DNA of 64,000 nt from Prorocentrum cordatum (taxonomy: Eukaryota; Sar; Dinophyceae; Prorocentrales; Prorocentraceae): assembly GCA_963575745.1 (NCBI GenBank), contig CAUYUJ010003869.1, forward strand, positions 104,050 through 168,049, written 5' to 3'. Positions 55,561 through 64,000 of this stretch are shown in pieces (within the stretch, counting starts at the first letter, position 1; each line of letters begins with the position of its first letter). Position numbers and translations under genes: made by a program. The notes beneath the pieces were generated by a model, which had not been told where the DNA came from, made no database searches, and worked only from the letters and a program-made list of their open reading frames with translations.

Positions 55561-56110
55561 CCCACCCACCCAGTGAACACTTTGGGATGGTGGGCTTTAT
55601 AGGCGTCTGTAAGCTTCGCCAAGACGAGTGGCACGTGGTAGCAAAAATCGTTCCGCACCGAAGCCAGCAGCTAACCTGTCAGTGCGTGCACGGGAAGGTT
55701 GAGAGCGAAATGACTTGAAGCATTTGGTCAGAGCGAACCCGTTCAAACTGGGGGGACCTGGGACTCCGTAGTCTCTGTTCGGCTCCCGCCCTCCCTTTCT
55801 TTCCCCTCTCGCTCGCCTTAATTCGCCCGGGCTTTCTATGCTAAGCTTCGCCAAGACGAGTGGCACGTGGTAGCAAAAGCGTCCCGCACCTAATGCAGCA
55901 GCTAACATCTGTGTGCATATATTTATATATATATACTCGGTGGGAGGACCACGGAACTTTCACGGAACTCTCTATAACAGTTTAATGTACAGCCGCCACA
56001 GGGATCGTAAACGACCCCCCACACACACAAAATCTCTACAGAACCCTCACTGATTGCTCCGCCATATATATATATATATATATACACATGTATTACAGAT
56101 GTCCATATGC
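55561..56110. repeat. 80-bp direct duplication and AT runs
   Basis: taagcttcgccaagacgagt and about 60 following bases occur at 55609-55690 and 55842-55920, 233 bp apart. (AT)n runs lie at 55920-55936 and 56063-56086. No gene. Confidence 0.75.
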
Positions 56111-56460
56111 AGCGTATATACGCAGCGCTCTCCCGGGATGTCGACTCCAGGGAGGGTCAGGGCGGGCCGATGTCGGGATGATGGCGTATGTATACGCAGC
56201 GCTCTCCTGGGGTTTCGGCTCCGGGGAGGACCAGGGCGGGCCGATGTCGGGGTGATGGCGACGACGGGGGGTGGGTGTAGGAGCCGGGGGAGGAAAAGAG
56301 CGGCAATCGTGGAAGGGCTGTTCGCATTGGGGCCATCTTGGGGGCATTTTGGGCCGTCCGAGCTGTCGGAAGATCGAGAAAGATCTTTCCTCCTCTATCT
56401 TCCTCTTCTGAAGCCCTGTTGAAGCTGCTGATGCCGCTCCTCTAGCTCCTGCCCCAGTTT
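56111..56460 (+). repeat. 74-bp tandem duplication and unique DNA
   Basis: tatacgcagcgctctcc and the rest of a 74-bp unit start at 56117 and 56191. 56265-56460 is unique with a TTGGGG-type patch and a short palindrome (aagatcgagaaagatctt). Confidence 0.8.
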
Positions 56461-56546
56461 GTGATGGAATCGTTCGGGGTTTTCCTCCTCCTCCTCCTCC
56501 TGGAGGAGGAAGAAGGAGGAGGAGGAGGAAGAGGAGGAGGAGGAGG

Positions 56547-56582
<36 letters not shown>

Positions 56583-56825
56583 AGGATGGGGGAGGGCGAG
56601 GGGGGAGGGGAGGGAAGGACCCCCCCCAGGCTCAATTAAGTGGAGCGCCCCTATGCGAGGCGCTCGATGCGCATTCGCGGCGGGCTTGGCTCGCGCTATG
56701 CAAGAAGGGGGAGGGGGAGGAGGAGGAGGAGGAGGAGGAGGAAGGGGAGGAGGAGGAGGAGGAGCAGGAGCAGGAGGAGGAGGAGCGGGAGGATTCGGCC
56801 TCCTCCTCCTCCTCCTCCTCCAAGG
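56461..56825. repeat. TCC/GGA inverted tract and GGA tracts
   Basis: (TCC)n at about 56484-56502 is followed directly by (GGA)n, which allows a hairpin. Further GGA tracts follow, and a short TCC run near 56800-56820. Confidence 0.85.
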
Positions 56826-56828
56826 GGG

Positions 56829-56863
<35 letters not shown>

Positions 56864-56918
56864 GTGATGGTGATGGTGATGGTGATGGTGATGGTGATGG
56901 TGATGGTGACGATGATAG

Positions 56919-56950
<32 letters not shown>

Positions 56951-57330
56951 GCGGTGATGATGACGATGGTGATAATGGTGACGAAGATGCTGATGATGAT
57001 GATGCTGTTGTTGATGTTGATGCTGATGATATTGTTGATGATGTTGCTGCTGATGATGATACTGACTATGTTGATGAAGCTGAACATGAAGATTATGACG
57101 ATGCTGATGCTGATGACGATGATGATGATGATGATGATGATGGTGATGATGATGCTGCTGCTGCTGCTGCTGGTCGCCGATGTTGATGATGCTGCTGCTG
57201 ATGATGATGATGATGATGATGATGGTGAACATGATTTTGATGATGCTGCTGATGATGATGATGATGATGCTGCTGCTGATGATGATGATGATTATGATTA
57301 TGCTGATGATGCTGATGCTGATGCTGATGA

Positions 57331-57367
<37 letters not shown>

Positions 57368-57510
57368 GGTGGTGATGATGATGATGATGATGATGATGAT
57401 GCTGATGATGCTGATGAGGAGGATGAGGAGGAGCAGGAGGAGGAGCAGGAGGAGGAGCAGGAGGAGGAGGAGGAGGAGGAGGAGGAGGAGGGGGAGGAGG
57501 AGGAGGAGAG
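56826..57510 (+). repeat. (GAT)n then (GGA)n microsatellite
   Basis: GAT/GCT/GGT triplets to about 57418, then GGA to 57508. Confidence 0.95.
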
Positions 57511-57780
57511 GCGTTTTGGCCGCTGAAAGTACACCAGGTATTGTACTGGCCAGCGGCTGAACCCCAGGCGTGTGCACGTTCAGTGCGCCGCGCTTGACAT
57601 ACTCTTTCTCAGTAATCACGCTCCCCTCCAGGCCCTGTCATTCACCCAGGGGGCCTGCGTGGCACAGGAGGGCCAGGTCAAAGCGAGCGCAGGATCGATT
57701 GTTGTTAAGACTGAACGCCGCCAGAGAGAGAGAGAGAGAGAGAGAGAGCAGAGGAACGACTGGCACTGCATCATAGTTCC
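57511..57780 (+). other. Probable 5' UTR of the LINE, with (GA)n
   Basis: Unique DNA leading to the ORF1 start, with a (GA)n run at 57724-57750. The 5' end of the element cannot be fixed. Confidence 0.4.
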
Positions 57781-59792
57781 ATGTCAGGCATCGCTGGACG
57801 TTCGTGGAAATGTTCTTGCAGCCAGAAGAATCCCTTTCATTACACATGGTGCAGTGGTTGTGGGCTCAAGTGGCAAGGGCAAGCAAGGGAGTCCAGTCAG
57901 GTTGCCCCGTGGAGAAGGGAGAACTCTCGAGGTGCAGCATCGTCCAGAGATCGCAGTCGAGGAGGAATCGACGGAGATATCAAGAAGTTGATTGCGAGCA
58001 CGCCGCCAGCCACATCAGCTCAGGCCAAAGCTCATCCTCATTTCTCGCCACCGCTCGGAGATGCCGCCACGCACGACAATTATCGTCAGGAGGCTCGAAA
58101 AAGGTTGTACAATCTGGCTCAGTTGGCAATCTCGGCAAGACAACTGGGCAAAGACGACGAGGATGCGATTTACGATCTGACAGTTGTCAAGTTCTCTCTT
58201 ATGTTGCTTCAGCCCGCTCACAAACGTTCAAAGGAAACCCGTCTGAAAAGAGATCAGGCCAAAGAAAGGCTCGAATATATTCGTGGTCGGTTGAAACAGT
58301 TGTATGTACAGGAGAACAATGCGAAGGAGGAGGTCATGCAGCTGGAGTCATGTGTAGAACAGCTCGAGGCAGAGCAACAGCAGGAGGAGGATGATTGGGT
58401 CGAAGAAGCAGATGCAGATCCCTACATGCAGGACCATCCGTCAGGCAGTGCTGGTGGCCCTTCCTCCTCGGCAGTTGGCCCCAATGTTGCTATACGCCAG
58501 CAGATGATGCATCAGTTTCAGGCTCAGCAGCAGATGATGATGATGATGATGCAACAGCAGCAGGCATTCGAAGGGCTCATTGCCCAGATGTGTCAACGTA
58601 CGCAGGGCATGGCAGCGTGCACTACGGGAGCAGGTATTCAGGCCCCGCAGATGAACGGTGCTGTGGGGTTTACAATACCGTCTGGAATGCCAGCACATCC
58701 ACCAGATCCAGTTGGTCCAGTTCACCCGCCGCTGCCGGGCTCAACGGCGGCACCAGAGCCGTCAGTGCCTGCTCCACTGTACTCGGTGACGGCCAAGGGG
58801 GGGGGGGCAAGGACAAGGGCAAGACCGCTCATGGGTCGGACCCGTACCCGATTTCCCCCACTGCGCCAATGGACGCCTCGCAGCAGCACCAGAAGTTCCA
58901 GAATACTCAGCAGACGAGGGATCAGCTGGATTTCTTGCTCAGCACCCAGGGCTACGAATACATGCAGAAGTTGCGAGCGGCCGAGGTGGCTCAGGAGTCG
59001 ACAGCTGTGACAGCCCACAGCGCCTCTGGCCCAGCGGCGGCGGATGGGGCATTGGCGGCATCGGCTGCTGCGGGTCCAGGGACCTCGGCGGCTGGAGGGG
59101 CGGTGACTGGAGTTACGGCGGCGATGGCTGGATCGGCTACCGTGGCGGACACTCCTCTGTCGCCGACGTCACCTGCGAACGCGACGATCGATCAGGGCCC
59201 ACAAGTACCAGTGTGTGGAGAGCGAGATGGAGGGAAACCTTTAGGCGCGAGGGTTCCCTGTGCGGGCTGGGGGGAGGCCCGCTTAATTAAGAATAATCTG
59301 CTTATGGGAAGCTTTCCCGCATTTCAGGCTTGCGTTGCTCCAGCTGCTGTGGCCCAGGACGAGTTCAGTTCGAAAGTTCTGTCCCGGGGTGTCCTGAAGG
59401 GTTTCAAGTTTCCTTCCTCGCGCGTCGAAAATACGAGGGGATGGAACGCCACGGCACATTCGTTTAGTTACTTGCAGAGCAATGATCTCCAGTGCTCAGG
59501 AAAGGGCCCCCCCAGCCAATTTGCCCCCAGGCTCGGCCGCTGTGACGGTCGTCGCGCTTCTCACTGCCGCAATGCCAGGGTTGAGCAGAGCAGCGTCGGT
59601 GGTTCCCCCCCTTCCTCGGCCTTGAGCCCCGCTCCCTCTCCTTCCCCGCGGTATTGGTGGAGAAAAGGGGCCTCGGCTAAGATTGCTGAGGCATCCTCAC
59701 TCCTCAGCGGCTTTCGTTCAGCTTCGGCGCCGAGCAGCAAGGCGAGGCAACCGTCAGTCAGTAAGTTGAGCAAGAAAGTCCGTTTTAGTTGA
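57781..59792 (+). pseudogene. LINE ORF1: RanBP2-like zinc finger and coiled-coil protein (one frameshift)
   Basis: Starting at ATG 57781, the protein opens with WKCSCSQKNPFHYTWCSGCG (W-x-C-x-C-x3-N...C-x2-C), a RanBP2-type zinc finger likely to bind RNA. Residues about 95-215 are a charged coiled coil (QAKERLEYIRGRLKQLYVQE and beyond) and about 240-270 a Gln/Met run. At a G11 run (58797-58807) the frame shifts by one base and continues from KDKGKTAHGSDPYP to a stop at 59792, ending LSKKVRF. This is a typical two-part ORF1 for nucleic-acid binding ahead of an ORF2. Start chosen because it is the first Met before the zinc finger and leaves a short leader. Confidence 0.7.
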
Positions 59793-59899
59793 ACGTCCTA
59801 GGTTAGGGAATATGACCCCAGCACCGTTGTGGAAAATGAGCATGATTTCAAGTTAGATTTTACTAGCAGCAATCTTTGCAAAGTAGTGTACAAAACAAC
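59793..59899 (+). other. ORF1-ORF2 spacer
   Basis: About 107 bp, AT-richer than its surroundings, before a plausible ORF2 start at ATG 59900. Confidence 0.45.
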
Positions 59900-60045
59900 A
59901 TGGTTAATTCAAGTAGGGGTTGCAGCATAGCTTTCGGGCAACAGCCTCTTGTCCCAGGCCTCTCGGATCCCAGGTCCAGCGAGTCTCGAGGGGGTGATAC
60001 CTCTAGGCTGGATCGCAGGGGGGGGGGGGGGGGGGGCAGATCTGC

Positions 60046-60650
60046 GTGAGGGTGTGGGATGATGGCCCACTCATTAGAATCATAGAGGATACGCCAGCCA
60101 TGGAGCTCGATTGTGCCTTCCCACCCGTGTTGGAAGCCCCAGCTCAGTATGCGTTGGACAATTGCTTTGCGAGAGTTGTTGATTGGGGGATGCTCCAGGA
60201 GGTCCACATTTTCACTGACGGCTCTCTCTTTGCCAAGGGGGGGTTGGCCGCTTGGGCCTTTTGCGTAGTCGGATCTGATGAGAAAGGGAGCGCATATATC
60301 GGTTCGTTGGGTCACCCGCATGCTCTCTCTAACTCGACGGGGCTCACGGTGGAGGAAGCCACCAGCACCGCGCTCGAGCTTCAAGGAATTATGTGGGCTG
60401 CGATGTGGGTCCTCTCCTTGCCCAGGCATATCGTAATCTCACTTGAGTCCGACTCGCTCGGGGCCCTGGATGCCGCCAGACAGCGAACCAGCCCGAAGAG
60501 GGATAGGGAGCTTTGCACCCTGGCTGCCGCCCATTGGGAGCTTGTGGAGCAGCGTTTTTGTTCCAAGGGGGGTCACGTTAAAAGCCGCTGTCTGCATCCG
60601 TGGAACGCTCTTGCGGATAACATCGCCAAGGGAATGGCGTTGTCCTTGAT
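60046..60650 (+). pseudogene. RNase H domain at the ORF2 N-terminus
   Basis: Type I RNase H with all four acidic residues: Asp in IFTDGS (60217-60219), Glu in ALELQG (60376-60378), Asp in LESDSLGAL (60451-60453) and Asp in ALADNIAK (60616-60618). The frame is uninterrupted from 60046 to the C6 run. In LINEs that have RNase H it normally follows RT. Here the frame leads through a short hydrophobic linker straight into the endonuclease part. The segment is a domain of the ORF2 above and not a separate gene. Confidence 0.85.
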
Positions 60651-60879
60651 CCCCCCAGTGCTTTGCCCCCCGCTCTTGTCGAGCAGGTCCGAGCCAGGAC
60701 CTCCACCGGGTGGGAGTGGCTCCTGGGGGCCGAGGGTGACTTACAGGCGTGCCCCAGGATCGATAGAGGGTCCATGTTTACGCAGGCTGTGTTGCCAAAA
60801 GCGTCTCTCTGTGACGGTGAGAACAAGCCCCCTTCCCAGTCCGCTTGCGAGGAGGAGGAGGAGGTCGAGGTGCGTCTCA

Positions 60880-61690
60880 GGCTCGCTCAGTTTAGCGCCC
60901 AGGGCTTTAGAGAAGAATTTCGGAAATGTGCGCAGGGAGCGATCCGTCTCAACAGGCTGGAGATTCTCGAGCAACAGTTTGGAGATGAGCGCTTCACCAT
61001 TCTTGGCTTTCAGGAAGCCCGCAACGAGCAGGGTATGCGAGTGGTTGGGGATAACATGTTTTTGGCAGTGTCTAGTGGGCACTGTGAGTTTAACCTCGGG
61101 TGTGAAATCTGGTTCAACCTGCAGGAACCCTACGCCAAGCAATGGGGGATGACCTTTAGGTTCCACAAGGATCATGTCAGGATTGCGCACCAGGGCCCCA
61201 GAATCATGCTGGCTGTCGTCGCTGCCCCTCATTTTCGGCGCAATATTATGGTGGCCCACGCTCCACATTCCAAGGGGAAGCCTGCCGAAAAAGAGGCCTT
61301 CTGGTCGAAAATAGGAGAGATCTCTGAGAAGTATGATGTCTCGATTGGATTCATTGATGCCAACGCTCGAACGGGATCCATTGTGTCCCCGTGGATAGGA
61401 GACGCGGCGGGGGTGCAGGAGGAAGATGAGAATGGGGGAGAGTTTCACCGATGGCTCAACGAAGCCAGCCTCCATGCTGTCAACACTCTGCGCGTTGACC
61501 AGTGGGCGGACACGTGGACCAGTCGCTCAGGAGGCACTCATCCGATTGATTACCTGCTCCTGTCCCCTTCTCTGCTCCCTGCTGCTTTTGATGTCAGGGT
61601 CATGGCTGACCTTGAGCATGCGAGGGAGCGCGAAGATCATGGTCTCATCTCGGCCAGAGTTGCTTGGAAAGGGAAGGGAGGACACGCCCC
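60880..61690 (+). pseudogene. APE-type endonuclease domain of ORF2
   Basis: LGFQEARN supplies the catalytic Glu, IMVAHAPHS a central strand, GFIDANARTG the Asp/Asn pair, THPIDYLLLS and EDHGLISARV the final Asp-His. The Asn expected in the first motif reads Ser (QFSAQGF, about 60889-60909). The domain would nick target DNA to prime reverse transcription. The frame is open throughout (60663-61932). Confidence 0.85.
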
Positions 61691-61899
61691 CAATAATGCT
61701 CACCCTAGGTTGGACAGGGCCAAGTTTCAGGACAAAAAGTGCTGTGACAAGTTCAGGTCCATGCTGGCTTCGGCTTCGTTGGTCCCCTGGGAGTGTGAGC
61801 TCAATGAGCGCGTTAAGAGAGTCAACGAAGTCTGGGACTGTGCCGAGGAGGCCTTGGCTGCGACAGAAAAAAGGCTAGAAAGCCCTACATATCCGTCAA

Positions 61900-64000
61900 C
61901 GCCAAAGCTTTGGTGCAGGTGCGGCGTGCCATAAGGAAGGTTCTCGCGATCAGTAAAGGCGTTCGTCTCATGAAAAACAGTAGGATGTCTGGAGACGCGG
62001 ATGCCCCCCACTATGAGGAGGAGACCCCAGGGGCCGATGTCGGTTTTAAGGTCCGAGGGCCCCAGGTTGGAAAGGAGAAGTGGATTTCGGCTGCTTTCGC
62101 GATTGCTCAGAGGATTAGAAAAGTTGACTTCAGAAAAACCGTTGTTGAGGAGTGCCATGGAGAATGGGTCACCAAATTTCTTGAGCTTGCTGCTGCTGCC
62201 TCTCTTTTCTCATGGAAGCAGATCGAGGCCCATGAATGGTTGCTGCACCTCGTCTCTTTCATCTCCTCCTCCACTTTCATCCTCCATGAAATGTTGCACC
62301 GAGAATATGCCGGGTTCCTTCAGAGAAAAGCTGGCCAAGTTGCTCTCTCGCTTGACGCCGAGGTTCCTGCCAACGCCTGGAGAGAGGTCAAAGTTTTGTT
62401 GCGTTGCTCGGGCCAAAAGAAGACAAAACCTACGGCGTCGCCTATGCGGCTGGGCGCAGAGGGAAAAGTGCTGGACACGTTTGCGGAGGACCGGAATGAC
62501 CTGCAATGTTATTTCGCCACTCACGAGGCTGGTAGACATGTGAAGCTTGACGCGCTTCAGAGGGAGCATGACTCTCAGGGTCCTGGGGTTATGCATGAGG
62601 TGGAAAGGAGAGTTGAGAACATGACTAGTAAGGCCGAACTCACTATGTGTTTTCGGAAACCTGCCAAGGGCAAGTCTCCTGGGCCTGATGGCCTGAGGGG
62701 AGAAGTTTTTTGGGGCTGCTCTTGAGGAGATGAGTCGAATTTTCCACCCTGTCATGGTCAAGGCTAGCGTTGCCATGCGGGAGCCGACCGACTGGAAATG
62801 TGGATTCATCGCGGCGTTCTACAAGGGTAAAGGGGACAGTAGACTGGCTAAGAATCAACGTAGTGTCCACCTGCCCAACGTCTTGTGCAAGGTGCATCAT
62901 GGCTTTGTGCGCCAACGGGCGTGGCAGCACATGTACAAGTGTATGATCAGCTCTCAGTGTGGGGGGGCTTCCAGGAAGATCCACGGATTTTGCGAGTCAC
63001 ATGGTGCGCACTACGGTTGGGGCCCAATCCGTGGCCAAAAAGTCCTCGATCGTGTTACTGGTGGACCTTGTTGCGGCCTTCTATAAGGTCATCAAACAGT
63101 TTGCTGTCTCCCTCCCCCACGACCATGATGATCTCATTGACGCTCTCGGTCAGGCGCAGCTTCCTCCCGCTGTCCTTTCCTCGGTTCTTGCTCACCTCCA
63201 GCATCAGCCCATCCTGGAACGTTACGTCGGTGATCAGCACCTGGTGCAGCTCCTCCGTGAGACGCAGCAAGGAGGACGGTGGTCCTTGCCTGGTGCTGAA
63301 GGCTTCGTCAAACCTGTGAGAGGCACTGGCCCTGGACGAATCGGGGCTACTGATTTCGTTAACATCGCGTTTGCCCCTCTGGTCAAGTCAATAGAAGGGA
63401 GAGCGGGAATGGAGGGGCTTGTTTGGAGTGACCCTGTCTTGCCGCAGGATGTTGAACCGCTCTTTTCATGTCGAGAAGATTGGGAGAGAACTCATGCCTC
63501 CGTCTCGTTTGTGGATGATCTCCCCGTTGTTGGGAAAAGTGACAACTCTGAAGAGCTTAGGGAGAAGGCGGCTCGGATGTCTTGCATTCTCCACGAGGAT
63601 GCGGCGGCCTATGGATTTGAGGTTAATGCTGACAAAACTGTTTTCCTTCTTCGCTTTGTTGGGGAGGGGCCCAGGAGGGCCCGAATCGACATGCACGTTG
63701 AGCTTCGCATGACTGTGAGAGGCAGTAATGATGCGGCGAAGGCCCCCGTCGTGCGTGCTCGCAAACTTTTGGGAAGCATGATCATGGATTCTGGCGCCAT
63801 GTGTGCGGAGATTGCTCGCAGGGTTTCCACCGCTGCGGGGGAGTTTCGAAGCGTTGCTCGGTTGGCTCGCAACAGGTTTCTCCCCCCGCCGTTTGTCAGG
63901 CAGGTTGGCGAGGCGTCGTTGGCCTCCAAGTTGCTGTTTAACGCGTCCACCTGGGGTCCCATGGCTGGAAAACCGAGGGAAAGGGTTGAGGCCCAACACG
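61900..64000 (+). pseudogene. Non-LTR reverse transcriptase domain of ORF2
   Basis: GKSPGPDGL (about 62669-62695) is the conserved entry motif. WKCGFIAAFYKGKGD (about 62790-62835) is motif 2. LLVDLVAAFYKV (63055-63090) is motif A with the first catalytic Asp. GTGPGRIGATDFVNIAF is a divergent motif B. SFVDDLPVV (63505-63531) is motif C with the Asp pair. From 63001 to the window end the frame has no stop. The C-terminus lies outside. Confidence 0.85.

Larger units (their letters stand above)
59900..64000 (+). pseudogene. LINE ORF2: RNase H, APE endonuclease, reverse transcriptase (runs off window)
   Basis: The ORF probably starts at ATG 59900. It is read in six segments joined at homopolymer runs: G19 (60018-60036), a C6 run (60651-60656 or 60666-60671), A6 (61867-61872), T6 (62706-62711) and G7 (62961-62967). 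Away from these runs I see no nonsense codon in the joined reading. Domain order is RNase H, APE-type endonuclease, a linker, then RT, which is still open at 64000. Together with ORF1 it would retrotranspose by target-primed reverse transcription. A LINE with RNase H in front of the endonuclease is unusual. Confidence 0.8.

Overview
This window looks like nuclear DNA of a dinoflagellate. The evidence is indirect. Its Ty1/copia, LINE and tyrosine-recombinase retroelements have sequence styles I associate with dinoflagellate genomes. Long non-coding tracts are dominated by trinucleotide microsatellites (GAT, GGA/TCC, GTC). Telomere-like and other heptamer arrays occur inside it. I found no convincing intron-containing host gene, no rRNA or tRNA gene and no spliced-leader gene. 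I cannot name the genus; a high-GC core dinoflagellate is the best guess. All domain calls are motif readings by eye, without database searches.

Layout. (1) 1-3439: the 3' part of a Ty1/copia pol (integrase, RT, RNase H), open from the window edge with one internal stop. (2) 4354-15178: a large, decayed Ty1/copia-like element bounded by matching 107-bp LTR ends. It reads gag with zinc knuckle, RING-H2-like finger, aspartic protease, dUTPase, methyltransferase-like domain, integrase, RT and RNase H. (3) 15.2-24 kb: microsatellites, G/C-run hairpins, a 1.6-kb TAGTGAG heptamer array with a telomere-like tract at its end, and GAT and GGA tracts. (4) 24.4-26.6 kb: a second, partial copy of the protease-dUTPase part of element 2. 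(5) 26.7-30.4 kb: minisatellites and foldbacks. (6) 30.5-36.7 kb, minus strand: a decayed tyrosine-recombinase (DIRS/Ngaro-like) retroelement with gag-like, RNase H, methyltransferase-like and recombinase parts, interrupted by a MITE-like foldback and a microsatellite block. (7) 36.9-48 kb: a long inverted repeat of an 18-bp minisatellite, several tandem arrays, a 2.7-kb GAT tract and MITE-like foldbacks. (8) 48.7-50.2 kb: a third related fragment, the gag of element 2. (9) 51-57.5 kb: microsatellites, a methyltransferase-like pseudogene and short duplications. (10) 57.8-64.0 kb: a comparatively fresh LINE. Its ORF1 is a RanBP2-like zinc finger plus coiled coil. Its ORF2 is ordered RNase H, APE endonuclease, RT and runs off the window end.

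The parts that deserve attention are three retroelement architectures. The LINE carries its RNase H ahead of the endonuclease. The copia-like element carries RING, dUTPase and methyltransferase-like modules. The tyrosine-recombinase element also carries a methyltransferase-like module. Two decay signatures recur: Cys/His to Arg losses in element 2, and frameshifts at homopolymer runs in the LINE.
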